A stretch of DNA of 64,000 bases from Fonsecaea monophora. Its lineage: Eukaryota; Ascomycota; Eurotiomycetes; Chaetothyriales; Herpotrichiellaceae. The notes beneath the pieces were generated by a model, which was given only the letters and a program-made list of their open reading frames with translations, made no database searches and was not told where the DNA came from. The stretch covers positions 248,001-312,000 of the forward strand of contig NW_019173944.1 of NCBI RefSeq assembly GCF_001642475.1, read 5' to 3'. Each line of letters starts with the position of its first letter. Position 1 is the stretch's first letter. The translations under genes were made by a program, and so were the position numbers. Positions 41,430-50,672 of the stretch are shown piece after piece.

Positions 41430-44011
41430 CCTCGCGCGTCTTCTCTCCCTCATCCGCCTCCGCCTCCGCCTCAGCCTCCGGCACTACTCGTCGACCGTCC
41501 ATCTCAGCCCGGCGACTTACCAGGCGACTCTCGTCCCTGTCAGGCCTGGAAAATGGCGAGGCTCCTCCCCTTGTTGCACCGGCGGCGCAGGCTATCACGG
41601 AAGAGATTGCAGAGATAAAAAGATATGAAGATTTCACCACCATTGACTGGGTCCAAGATGCCGCTCAAGAACAACTGCGTCGTCGCACCCGGCGGAGAGA
41701 GACAAAGTTCTTTGAACGGGATGGCGTCTTGGGTTGGCGGCGCAAGCTGTGGGAGTCCTATGATGCGGCACAGGCATGGATCGTCATTACGCTGGTCGGC
41801 ATTGTCATTGGCCTCAATGCCGCCGCGCTGAACATCATCACGGAGTGGTTGTCCGACATCAAAATGGGGTATTGCACGACCGCCTGGTATCTCAATGAAG
41901 GCTTCTGCTGTTACGGCTCCGAGGAGGGCTGTGACGAGTGGCACAGATGGACTTCGGTCACCATTGTCAATTACTTCATCTATGCCATTTTCGCCGTGCT
42001 GCTGGCCTTCGTTTCTGCCTACTTGGTCAAGTCCTACGCTCCTTATGCTGCCGGTTCCGGCATCTCCGAGATCAAGTGCATCATTGCGGGCTTCGTCATG
42101 AAGGGCTTTCTAGGGTTCTGGACCTTTTTCATCAAGTCCATCTGCCTCCCTCTGGCTATCGCTTCTGGCCTCTCGGTGGGCAAAGAGGGCCCAAGTGTAC
42201 ATTACGCTGTCTGCGTGGGAAATGTCATTTCTCGATTCTTCGGCAAGTACAAACGAAGCGCCTCCAAGACCCGCGAGATCTTGACAGCGACCGCCGGAGC
42301 TGGAGTGGCCGTCGCGTTCGGCAGTCCAATTGGTGGCGTGCTGTTCTCCCTCGAAGAGATGGCATCTTATTTCCCGCTCAAGACCCTGTGGAGAAGCTAT
42401 TTCTGCGCCCTTGTTGCGACTGCCGTGTTGAGTGCAATGAATCCCTTCCGCACTGGTCAGCTGGTCATGTTCTCCGTCAAGTACGACAGAGACTGGCACT
42501 TTTTCGAGGTCTTCTTCTACATTATCCTGGGCATCTTCGGCGGGCTTTACGGAGCCTTCGTCATAAAGTGGAACCTCAAGGCTCAAGCGTTCCGAAAGAA
42601 ATACTTGTCCAAGTACGCGATCCCAGAAGCCGTGATTCTGGCTGGTGCCACGGCGCTTCTTTGCTACCCCAACATGTTCCTCAGAATAGACATGACCGAG
42701 ATGATGGAGATGTTGTTCCGCGAATGCGAGGGTGACTACGACTACAACGGACTCTGCGAGGCAAAGAATCGACTCTCCCTTATTGGTTCTTTGCTGGTTG
42801 CAACTCTCTTGCGCATATTCCTCGTTATCATTTCCTACGGGTGCAAAGTGCCTGCCGGTATATTCGTGCCGTCTATGGCGATTGGAGCCTCCTTTGGCCG
42901 CATGTTGGGCATGATGGTACAATGGCTGTATGAGACTTTTCCGGATTCAAAGTTCTTCTCCGCTTGCCAGCCCGACGTGCCATGCATCACCCCGGGCACG
43001 TACGCCTTTTTAGGGGCGGGTGCAGCGCTGAGTGGGATTATGCATCTGACAATTTCGGTCACTGTCATCATGTTTGAGCTTACCGGGGCTTTGACATATA
43101 TACTGCCGACCATGATTGTGGTCGGTGTCACGAAGGCCGTGGGGGACCGATTCAGTAAGTCGGGTATCGCAGACCGGATGATCTCCTTCAGTGGCTTTCC
43201 GTTCCTCGACAACAAAGAAGAACATTCCTTTGGGGTGTCAGTGTCCCAGGTCATGACCAGTAATATTACGATACTTCCTGCAACCGGAATGGAGGTCAAG
43301 GCTGTGGCGAAACTACTCGATGACACATCCTACTCAGGATTTCCAATCGTGGAAGACAAGGATTCGAAAATCCTCGTGGGCTATATCGGGAGGACCGAAC
43401 TCCAATTCGCCATCGATCGCGCAAAAAGACAGGGCGCGTTAGCCTCAGATGCCAAATGTATATTTGCGACGGAGCGAGAGGATGGTACTGAAACACCAAC
43501 CCCCCTCAGTCCGACTGTCACTCTGGATTCGGCGACGGTACGAAGCGTGGACTTTAGCCCATTTGTCGATGCGACTCCAATAACCGTCCATCCGCGCTTA
43601 CCGCTTGAGACAGTGCTCGAGATTTTCAAGAAGATGGGTCCACGGGTGATCCTCGTCGATCATCATGGTCGTCTCGAAGGGTTGGTTACTGTCAAAGACT
43701 GCCTGAAGTACCAAGTCAAGGTCGAGGCACAAGAGCACTCGGCGGCTGCGAGGGACCAGTCGGCAATACAGCAGGAGAGATTCGTCGATGTCCTCGGGAG
43801 GATTGGTGAGTACATTGCGGATAAGATCAACGATCTTTCACGTGGTCGCCTAAAACTCAGTCCTCGGACTGTCAGCGGATGGACGAGAGTGGCTGGAGAC
43901 GATAGACGTGGCAATTTTGCAGATGATTACAGCCATGAGAACGACATATTGGATGGGACTGAAGATGTGCCTGAACATGGCCAAGAAGGCGTCGAACTAG
44001 ATACGAGATAA
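41426..44011 (+). CDS. CLC voltage-gated chloride channel / exchanger (Gef1-like)
   Basis: Moves chloride (probably in exchange for protons) in Golgi, endosome or vacuole membranes and supports copper and cation homeostasis in yeast Gef1. Single exon, 861 residues. The N-terminus is Ser/Ala/Arg-rich with a hexanucleotide-encoded Ser-Ala repeat. CLC anion-path motifs are present in order: GSGIS, GKEGPSVHYA with gating Glu254, LEEMASYFP with the proton-glutamate position, and GIFVPSMAIGA. About ten hydrophobic segments lie between residues 115 and 590. Two CBS domains follow (about 605-665 and 715-775), and a polar tail ends the protein. The gating Glu favours an exchanger over a plain channel. 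It lacks introns. Confidence 0.93.
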   Translation: MTSRVFSPSSASASASASGTTRRPSISARRLTRRLSSLSGLENGEAPPLVAPAAQAITEEIAEIKRYEDFTTIDWVQDAAQEQLRRRTRRRETKFFERDGVLGWRRKLWESYDAAQAWIVITLVGIVIGLNAAALNIITEWLSDIKMGYCTTAWYLNEGFCCYGSEEGCDEWHRWTSVTIVNYFIYAIFAVLLAFVSAYLVKSYAPYAAGSGISEIKCIIAGFVMKGFLGFWTFFIKSICLPLAIASGLSVGKEGPSVHYAVCVGNVISRFFGKYKRSASKTREILTATAGAGVAVAFGSPIGGVLFSLEEMASYFPLKTLWRSYFCALVATAVLSAMNPFRTGQLVMFSVKYDRDWHFFEVFFYIILGIFGGLYGAFVIKWNLKAQAFRKKYLSKYAIPEAVILAGATALLCYPNMFLRIDMTEMMEMLFRECEGDYDYNGLCEAKNRLSLIGSLLVATLLRIFLVIISYGCKVPAGIFVPSMAIGASFGRMLGMMVQWLYETFPDSKFFSACQPDVPCITPGTYAFLGAGAALSGIMHLTISVTVIMFELTGALTYILPTMIVVGVTKAVGDRFSKSGIADRMISFSGFPFLDNKEEHSFGVSVSQVMTSNITILPATGMEVKAVAKLLDDTSYSGFPIVEDKDSKILVGYIGRTELQFAIDRAKRQGALASDAKCIFATEREDGTETPTPLSPTVTLDSATVRSVDFSPFVDATPITVHPRLPLETVLEIFKKMGPRVILVDHHGRLEGLVTVKDCLKYQVKVEAQEHSAAARDQSAIQQERFVDVLGRIGEYIADKINDLSRGRLKLSPRTVSGWTRVAGDDRRGNFADDYSHENDILDGTEDVPEHGQEGVELDTR

Positions 44012-44351
44012 AGATGGTGGGAAGTTATGTATATTTCACAAGGCGAACGAAAGTCGAGATGTCCTCCAGCACCGCCGATCTCTATTCTGCCTTTCATCTT
44101 TCACTAACAGTCGGTTCTGTGCAGCCTGCCAGTGAATTCGCGGACATCTTAGAGTTTGAAAACGACTTCGACGCCAGCTCTTGTCGCCAGAGGTCTTCTT
44201 GTTCAGCACTGCGGGATTTTGACTCGGATATCCCATCGGCAACAGAAAATCCCCCGAAGTCTTTCTCCTACGACAATAACTCCCCTCAGGAAGGGCTGCT
44301 CGATCTGAAAAGCCCACCTCCTACCTCTGCTTGAATACCCCTCCACGACAG
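44012..44351. other. Intergenic; possible leader of the coiled-coil gene
   Basis: 340 bases with an open frame (44014-44334) that starts just after the CLC stop. It contains an acidic stretch resembling protein (ILEFENDFDASSC), but no splice path joins it to either neighbour. I read it as 3' and 5' untranslated sequence. Confidence 0.4.
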
Positions 44352-44966
44352 ATGGACACCTCCTCAGCCTCCGTCAACCACTCACTAGAAGCCGATCAAG
44401 GCCATGCTCTTGACCTGTATGACGACCTCTTTGAGATAGACGGTCTCACTCTCGAGGAAGAGCTGGCGGCCTTATCCGACGACGCATCAAGTGATGGCAC
44501 CGAGCCGGCCATGACAAGTGACAACCGCCAGAAAAAGTCCACTGAGACAAAACTCCCCACGACCCCATCGTCCTTTGCTCGGCTCACCGAGGGCTTCCTC
44601 GACGACTGGTCCGACAATCTCAAGGCGCTCGCGTCGTTGCCGAGCACAGAGGCGAACAAAGCCAATCTCATCAGTCACGCAAACGCGTTATCCTCGTGGG
44701 TGAGACACAATGTCCTCCCTCGTGTCTCCGCGCTCGAAGCGGATTGTGCACAGGTCAAAGCGGCCAAGCAGGAGCTAGAGGCAGATTACGAGGCGCTGCT
44801 GTCCCAGGCTGAGGAGGTGCTTGGCCGGTACGAGGTGCTCTACGAGGCTTACTCGAAGGAATACGACGTGAGTCGGGACAAGACGGAGAAGTTGTGGGAG
44901 GTTTGCCTCCTGGTGGAACAGATAGGGGAGTTTGCACAGATGGGCAATGAATCTCTGGGCGAGTAA
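44352..44966 (+). CDS. Coiled-coil protein of unknown function, 204 residues
   Basis: Single exon; the ATG at 44352 is the first in a frame that opens at a TTG. The first 80 residues are acidic and disordered (DLYDDLFEIDGLTLEEELAAL). Residues about 85-130 look helical (FARLTEGFLDDWSDNLKAL). A probable coiled coil (about 130-185) is built from regularly spaced Leu, Val and Tyr (VSALEADCAQVKAAKQELE and LSQAEEVLGRYEVLYEAY). There is no signal peptide, membrane helix or named domain. Codon composition and the unbroken frame support it. I do not recognise the family. Confidence 0.6.
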   Translation: MDTSSASVNHSLEADQGHALDLYDDLFEIDGLTLEEELAALSDDASSDGTEPAMTSDNRQKKSTETKLPTTPSSFARLTEGFLDDWSDNLKALASLPSTEANKANLISHANALSSWVRHNVLPRVSALEADCAQVKAAKQELEADYEALLSQAEEVLGRYEVLYEAYSKEYDVSRDKTEKLWEVCLLVEQIGEFAQMGNESLGE

Positions 44967-45865
44967 ATCTGATGGAGACTACGGAATGAGCCTGATGAAA
45001 ACGAGCGACTGAGGAAAGGGAGCTAGTTGGTGTCATACTTCCCTAGGTACCCAGGTAGCTATGGCGTAGAAGGGTGTTGGATGAGGCGCCCTGTAACCTT
45101 ATATACCTCGTACTTGGACTCATGCCCCCCAACGCTACTACTGGAAAGGCGAGGGACGTACAGTATAAGTACATCACACTCCCAGCGACCTAGTGCCTAC
45201 AAGTATTTGACAGGGATCCGGAAAGCTGTCCGGACAGCCAGGAACCTCATAAACTAAAGGATAATGCCATCTTTACGATGGGATGTAGCGGCTGTCGTTG
45301 ATTCTTCCGATCTTCTACGTAATTGAGCGAATTGAGCGAAATCGCGGCTATATTACCTGTCGAATGTCGTCTGCTCATGCTCGTTCCCTAGTTCTCTGAC
45401 GGTGTTGGCTTGGCTACTCGTATGAAGTGTAAGTAGTTGTAGTTCAGAAATGCCGTCACTTGCTATGATGCTGCCATCATGCCACTATGAAGCTCGGAGG
45501 CATAGGGATAGAGTTGTAAGTGGGAACGCGTATATTAGATGCTGCTTTACACAGGACGCGCGTCGAACCACCAATAGGGTCCCGGAATTTGACTTGAATC
45601 GCTTAGGCGGCAACAAATATGGCCGAAGCTAGAACTTTAAAGCCTGGTTGCTGAGGCAGCCGGTTCGAACGTCATTCATTCACATTTGATATTATCAAAC
45701 TCCCCCTCTTCCTCTCTTTTCACGACCAACTCTCACAAAAAACAAATTACCAACTTCATTTTCTACAACACACTCCGTATCACTGTGTAGACCACAATTT
45801 TGGAACTCACAGCCTGACTTCTTTCCACGGAGTTCGCCCACGCACAAGATCTGGAGCGCACCAAC
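44967..45865. other. Intergenic, no gene seen
   Basis: 899 bases. A GGTTCGAAC stretch at 45661-45669 resembles a tRNA B box but has no matching stems. The last 150 bases are pyrimidine-rich, consistent with the leader of the Cdm1 gene. Confidence 0.5.
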
Positions 45866-46799
45866 ATGCCTCGGACCCGGAAATCCGCCACTCGGCCTAG
45901 CCAATCTCTCCAGTCGACTCTCTCCTTCAACAACAAGTCCGCGCGGGTGACGAAGCCGAGCGCCAATGCGCAGAGAGACGAGCACAGCGCTTCGGCGAAG
46001 AAGCTGGTAGAGGTCGCGGACAGAGACAGGTTGCAGACTGAGCCGGAGGTGGTGGAGGTTAAGAATGAATTGACCTTAGAGGAGACGGAGGAGGGCTCGC
46101 AAGATATCAAGGCGGAGGTAGCGGTACCAAGTCAAAGTGTAGAGCCGGAAGAGGCAGAACAGGAAGAGGAGGTAGAAGAGGAGATCGAGGTGGAGGTCAA
46201 GACGAGGTCCAGAAGGAAGCAAAAGGCCCAAGCTGCCGGGGACAAGGACCAGCGTGAACTCGCAGCCGAGAAAGTCACGGATTCGCAACTGAAGAAATAC
46301 TGGCAGGCCGAGGAGGACAGTCGGCTTGCTCCTAGAGGTATGTTTCCATTTCCCCACAGCATGCACGTTTTCCACGGATGTCAAACACCATTGAACACAC
46401 TCGTTTTCCCCATGTTTGTACACGACTGTCTCCCTACCAGTCCCGAATCCCCTTTCATCCTTCTATTCCCTTGAAAAACATCTTCCCAGTCCGTCAACCT
46501 TGCCTGCAAATTCCCCTGCCATGCCCATACTAACCCATACCCCCACAACAGTGCACCAATCCGACCTGTCCCTCCACGAAAAGATCCTGCGCCACTTCGA
46601 CCTCTCGTCCCAATACGGTCCGTGCATCGGCATCCCGCGTCTCCAGCGCTGGCGGCGCGCAAACACACTCGGTCTCGAGCCGCCCGTCGAAGTCCTCGCG
46701 GTCCTGCTGAGAGAACAAGACGGCGCCAAAACCCAAGGGTGCGGCAAGATGGCCTACATTGACGAGTTGAGCGGTGGTCGGGTCGTTTTGGTCGAGTAA
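45866..46799 (+). CDS. CDM1: DNA polymerase delta subunit 4 (Cdm1/POLD4)
   Basis: Smallest accessory subunit of replicative polymerase delta. Two exons, 45866-46337 and 46552-46799, give 239 residues; the 214-base intron is long for this window and has a GTATGT donor. The N-terminus contains QSTLSF (about 16-21), like a PCNA-interacting box but with imperfect spacing. A very acidic Glu-rich segment follows (about 55-115). The conserved C-terminal core begins VTDSQLKKYWQAEED and continues across the join with LSLHEKILRHFDLSSQYGP, CIGIPRLQRWRRA and EVLAVLL. This is the POLD4 signature. Yeast-like Saccharomycetes lack this subunit, so its presence supports a filamentous fungus. Confidence 0.92.
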
Positions 46800-47431
46800 A
46801 AAGACAAATTGGCATCGGGGTTGTGCTGGTGGTTGGGTGGGTGGGTGGCTGACAGCTGTGATTGACTGCTCAAATCGGCGCAAAAAAAGGAATTGCAACG
46901 ACTGTGATGGACTGTGGCATAAATACTGCAATCGTGGGCTTATTCATTGGGGTGGAATTTAATCCGGGTTTCTGTACTTGTGGACTTGCAATTTCTCTAT
47001 ACAAAAATGACCTCACGTTAGTCACTGTGCGGCATGAAAGACAGAAGCGTGCTGTACTACCAAATTGCTTGAAGCAGAGTAGATTTCATTACCGCCTCGG
47101 GTCTAATGTTTGTTCATTTACAAAAAAAGTCGCTTGCTTGGCCCTTTCTACTCGAGTCGCCCGTGACCCTCTGTTCTGCTAGCATGACGTGAAAACGACC
47201 GCTGAACTCATGTCTGATGTCGTACACGGCACCCATGCGCACCATAATGCTTCCTCTTCAACAACAGAGTCGCCAAGTTGAACTCCCGGTAAAGAAACAT
47301 ACCTAGCCTGCAACCGCTCTTTTCCCATCGCCCGCCCCCCATTGCCAAACCATCGTCAAAAGGGTCGTAGTGATATCTCGGTATGCTCTAGATCAAAAGA
47401 CATGGAACCATCAAAAAATCGTGTTCTCATC
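46800..47431. other. Convergent 3' intergenic, no gene seen
   Basis: 632 bases between the Cdm1 and acl2 gene ends. Contains GTGGGTGG-type and A-rich patches. No gene is seen. Confidence 0.5.
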
Positions 47432-48948
47432 TTAAGCACCAAATTCGGGCACCGTCGACGTCTTGCCGAGAAGAGCCAAGGGTACGATACCTGAGACGTG
47501 CATCTCTGGGCCGTAAACATGCATGTCCAACTTCAACTCCTCACCAACGGACTTGATGTTCTTGAGACCCTCCTGGTAGTTGGGGCCAGCGCGACGAACC
47601 CAGATCTGAACCTTGTGCTCATTGAGGGACGGGGCCACCTCCCTGAGTGCACGGATGACACCCTTGAACGTTGAGGCGACGTTTGTAAAGTTGGCAATAC
47701 CGCCACCAATGAAGAGCACCTTGCCATCAGGGTGCATGGGTGCGCGGAGCATCAGGTCGAGAACAGTTCTCGCGTAGTTGTACGTCTGGGTCTCAGTCGG
47801 GGCCCCGGAGTATTCACCGTAATTGGCCAGCTCGCTGACAAACCCGGCGGAGGCAATAGCGTCGGCGTAGACCACCGAAGCACCACCACCAGCCACCAAA
47901 GTCCAGATTCGGCCCTTGGCATTGAGAACGGTCAACTTGAGCGAAGCACCAGTCTTTGCATCCATGTCCGCAATGTACTTCTCCTCTTTGCTGAGCTCAC
48001 GGCCGAAAGGTGCAGGGAACTCCATCGGCGGCCCAACGTCAATGGTGACTTTTCCATCGGCTTTAACTCCGGGAAGGCCAAGAGCAGCAGGGCTTCGGGC
48101 AATAGCCCATTTGACACCGCACTCAAAATCGGCCGTTTGATCGAGTTTGGCAGCAAGGTCAAGGAAGTGGACTTCGGCGGAGGTGCCTGCGGCGTTGGGG
48201 ATAACGACCAGGGGGTTGATTTCAAGGTAGGTGAATTGGCAGTCCACGTAGACGGAGTACAATCGAACAATGAAGTCGATCAGCACATTGTGGACACCCT
48301 TGGGCACATCTGGCAACAGAGTCGCAGCCAGCTCTTGATTTGAAGGGAACCTCTTCAGATCGACTGGGACCAGGATCTTCTTGGCCTTTGCATCAACATC
48401 ACCGACATCCACACCACCCTCGTGGGTGAAGAGGATCCAATCACCCTAAAGATCGCTGTTAACCTGTGAACTGCGGCAAATGAGGGCACATGGTGGCTGG
48501 AACTCACATCTCGCACAGAGTTGATATTAATGTAGTATTCGGTGTCTTGAGGATGAGGCACAAAGGGTTCAACGAGGAATTGGGAGAGTATGCCTGTGAC
48601 ATGCTCGACCTTGACCTCCTTGCGGGCTCTCTCCTCGATCCATTTCCTAGCCTCTGACCAGGGCTTGTTCAAGGCCAAAAGGCCGCTCTTTCCTCTTCTC
48701 TTGATCAGTTGATCTGGCTTTGCAACGAATTTCGAGCCTGGCTGAAGGAGCCAGGGATAGGTGGCTTCAGCTTGGTCCAGAACAGTTGACACTGCTTGAT
48801 CTTCGGGGAAGAAGATGGAGGCCAATTTGGGAGGAGGGTTATGGACTCCAGAAGCCTTTAGCGGAGTAGGCTTGATAACAGGAGCACGAGTGAGGTGGTA
48901 GTTGAGAATTGCCTTGCCATCGGCCTCGAGAATGGACTTTGCTGACAT
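47432..48948 (-). CDS. acl2: ATP-citrate lyase, ATP-grasp/citrate-binding subunit (Acl2)
   Basis: One of two subunits of cytosolic ATP-citrate lyase, which makes acetyl-CoA for lipids and acetylation. Exons on the minus strand: 48948-48508 and 48445-47432 (484 residues), phase 0 join across NINSVRD-GDWILFTHEGG. The N-terminal part (MSAKSILEADGKAILNYHL) is the ATP-grasp domain with citrate-lyase-specific sequence. The rest is the citrate-binding domain, with LVAGGGASVVYADAIASAG and FIGGGIANFTNVASTFKG as nucleotide/CoA-contact segments. The protein ends SGIVPLALLGKTSTVPEFGA-like. Size and content match the small subunit of the split ascomycete enzyme. It diverges from acl1 over 1.7 kb, the common arrangement in filamentous ascomycetes. 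Confidence 0.94.
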
Positions 48949-50672
48949 TGTTGCGGCGGTGAGGTGAGGGGTAACAGTGCGAAGGGTTCAGGGACAGTCA
49001 ATTGGGAATATTTGACCAGGATTTTTGAGATAGAAAACACTTAGGAAGACAGAAGACAGCAAGGACAATAGACAAGGAGGTCAAGTCTGAATTGCCGAAT
49101 CGAAAGTGCGAATGTGAGTTGTAAGGAGGAACAGTATGAACACAGCCGGGGGCCAGATTTCACTGTTTGGCTCAGTTTACAGTTGGACTTCGGAGGGAAA
49201 CAATAATTGCTTGCCCTCGACTTTTTTCGGGTGGATCCCCTCCCTTCCCCTAGAGCCCTGACGTGTGGGTTGTTGGGGGCAGGGGTAGTGCCTTCGGGCG
49301 TGAGCTAGGCGTGCTAAACTTATCGAGGGGCATTCTCAGCATGTGTTTTAGGTGTGGAGACAGGGCTACTAGCCCGCGCCAACGCCAGGGACAAACCGCC
49401 CGCCATCTCCATCGTCCATCGTTCTCGTCTCCATGGTGTTTGACCGACAATCCCCAACTGTCGGTCACCGCCAAAAAAAATATATTGGCCCTGTGACGTT
49501 GAGACTGAAGAAGATTGTAATGCCGAACTACTAGTCATCCATTGGGAATCCAACCACCTCTTTCACTCATTAAGTTACACAAAGACCGAAACATGATGAC
49601 TATCAGCACCAAATTTCCAGTTGGCTCGGTTTCGAGCACCGATTGAGCGTTTTATTGTACGAGTAGCTTCGGTGAATCTGGACAGATACGAGGAATAGTT
49701 GCCCTGGAGGAGGCGGGTATAGGCTGCATAATGCGTTGTAGTTCCACCGGGCTACGAGATACGACGTGCACTTGTTACGGGGGCCGGACTCCGAATAGTC
49801 GGGCACGCGAGAACGATCTTTTCCTCCCAATCGATAGGTGACTCAATAGTCCTTCAGGCCCGCTCCCTGCAGACTCAGCGGATATGGTTCCAGGGGTCTT
49901 CAGCCTCTCCCAGTTCTGGGGCCCCAATAAGGTATAGTGGCAGCTGATAGTGCCCCTGGGCTGAAAGGCTTGAGTGGCGAGTGGGCTGTCCATGTCCAAG
50001 TCCCCCCACTCCAATTCTCACCGCCCGGAGAGTCTGCTGGTCCATGGCGGGATGTGCTAGAGCCTAGAGGTGGTGGGCTTGTTGATGGTTGCCCTCAACA
50101 CAATATTGGGGGCCGCCAATTCCTATTTTCGGGCATTCGCCCAGGAGCTTCTCACGGTTGGGTCGCGCAGCTAACTAACCGGACCTGCCTCAACAGACGA
50201 TCCCTAATCCAGTCGGCGCACCCTGTGTGGTCCCTCAGGTCCCTCAGCATCATCTGCGCTCTCCACAACTGCGCACTGGCGGGCGACCCTTTGTTGTACC
50301 CTTGGGGGAGAGAAAGTGAACACCATCTCATCCACCACCAACACCGGGCTCAATTCCTCTGGCCACAACTTTTTCTTCTCCTCGTCGGCGATTTTGATCT
50401 CTGCTCATTTCCACGCAGTTTGCTTCAATCTCTTTCTGTTGCCCTCCAAAGCTCAACAACCAACCCCCTTCCCTAATGTAAGTCCCATTGAAAGTATCTA
50501 TTGCTTCACCGAGATCTGCGTTGAACATTTTGTCCCCTTACACACCCCTCCCTCCTATTATACTCTCCTGGCCAGACGACTGAAGGCTAAAGTTTCTCTC
50601 TTGTCTTTCCATCACTTGTACTGTTGTCTTCTCATTACCAAGTACTGTCCTCCGCTTCAGCTGGCTAACACA
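48949..50672. promoter_or_regulatory. Shared divergent region of acl2 and acl1
   Basis: 1.7 kb between the two ATP-citrate lyase subunit genes. The acl1 side has a pyrimidine-rich leader and a probable leader intron (50478-50660). Short frames inside have no family features. A bidirectional or insulated promoter pair that keeps the subunits in balance is inferred. Confidence 0.55.
50478..50660 (+). other. Probable 5'-leader intron of acl1
   Basis: Donor GTAAGT at 50478 and acceptor TCCGCTTCAG ending at 50660 enclose 183 bases, 12 bases before the acl1 ATG. The donor overlaps an ATGTAA start-stop that would be present only in unspliced RNA. Confidence 0.5.

Noticed and set aside
44014..44334. 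106-codon frame between the CLC gene and the coiled-coil gene
   Set aside because: No splice path links it to either gene and it starts immediately after the CLC stop; more likely untranslated sequence.
45655..45680. GGTTCGAAC resembling a tRNA B box
   Set aside because: The flanking bases do not form the 5-bp T stem, and no acceptor stem or A box can be placed at the right distance.
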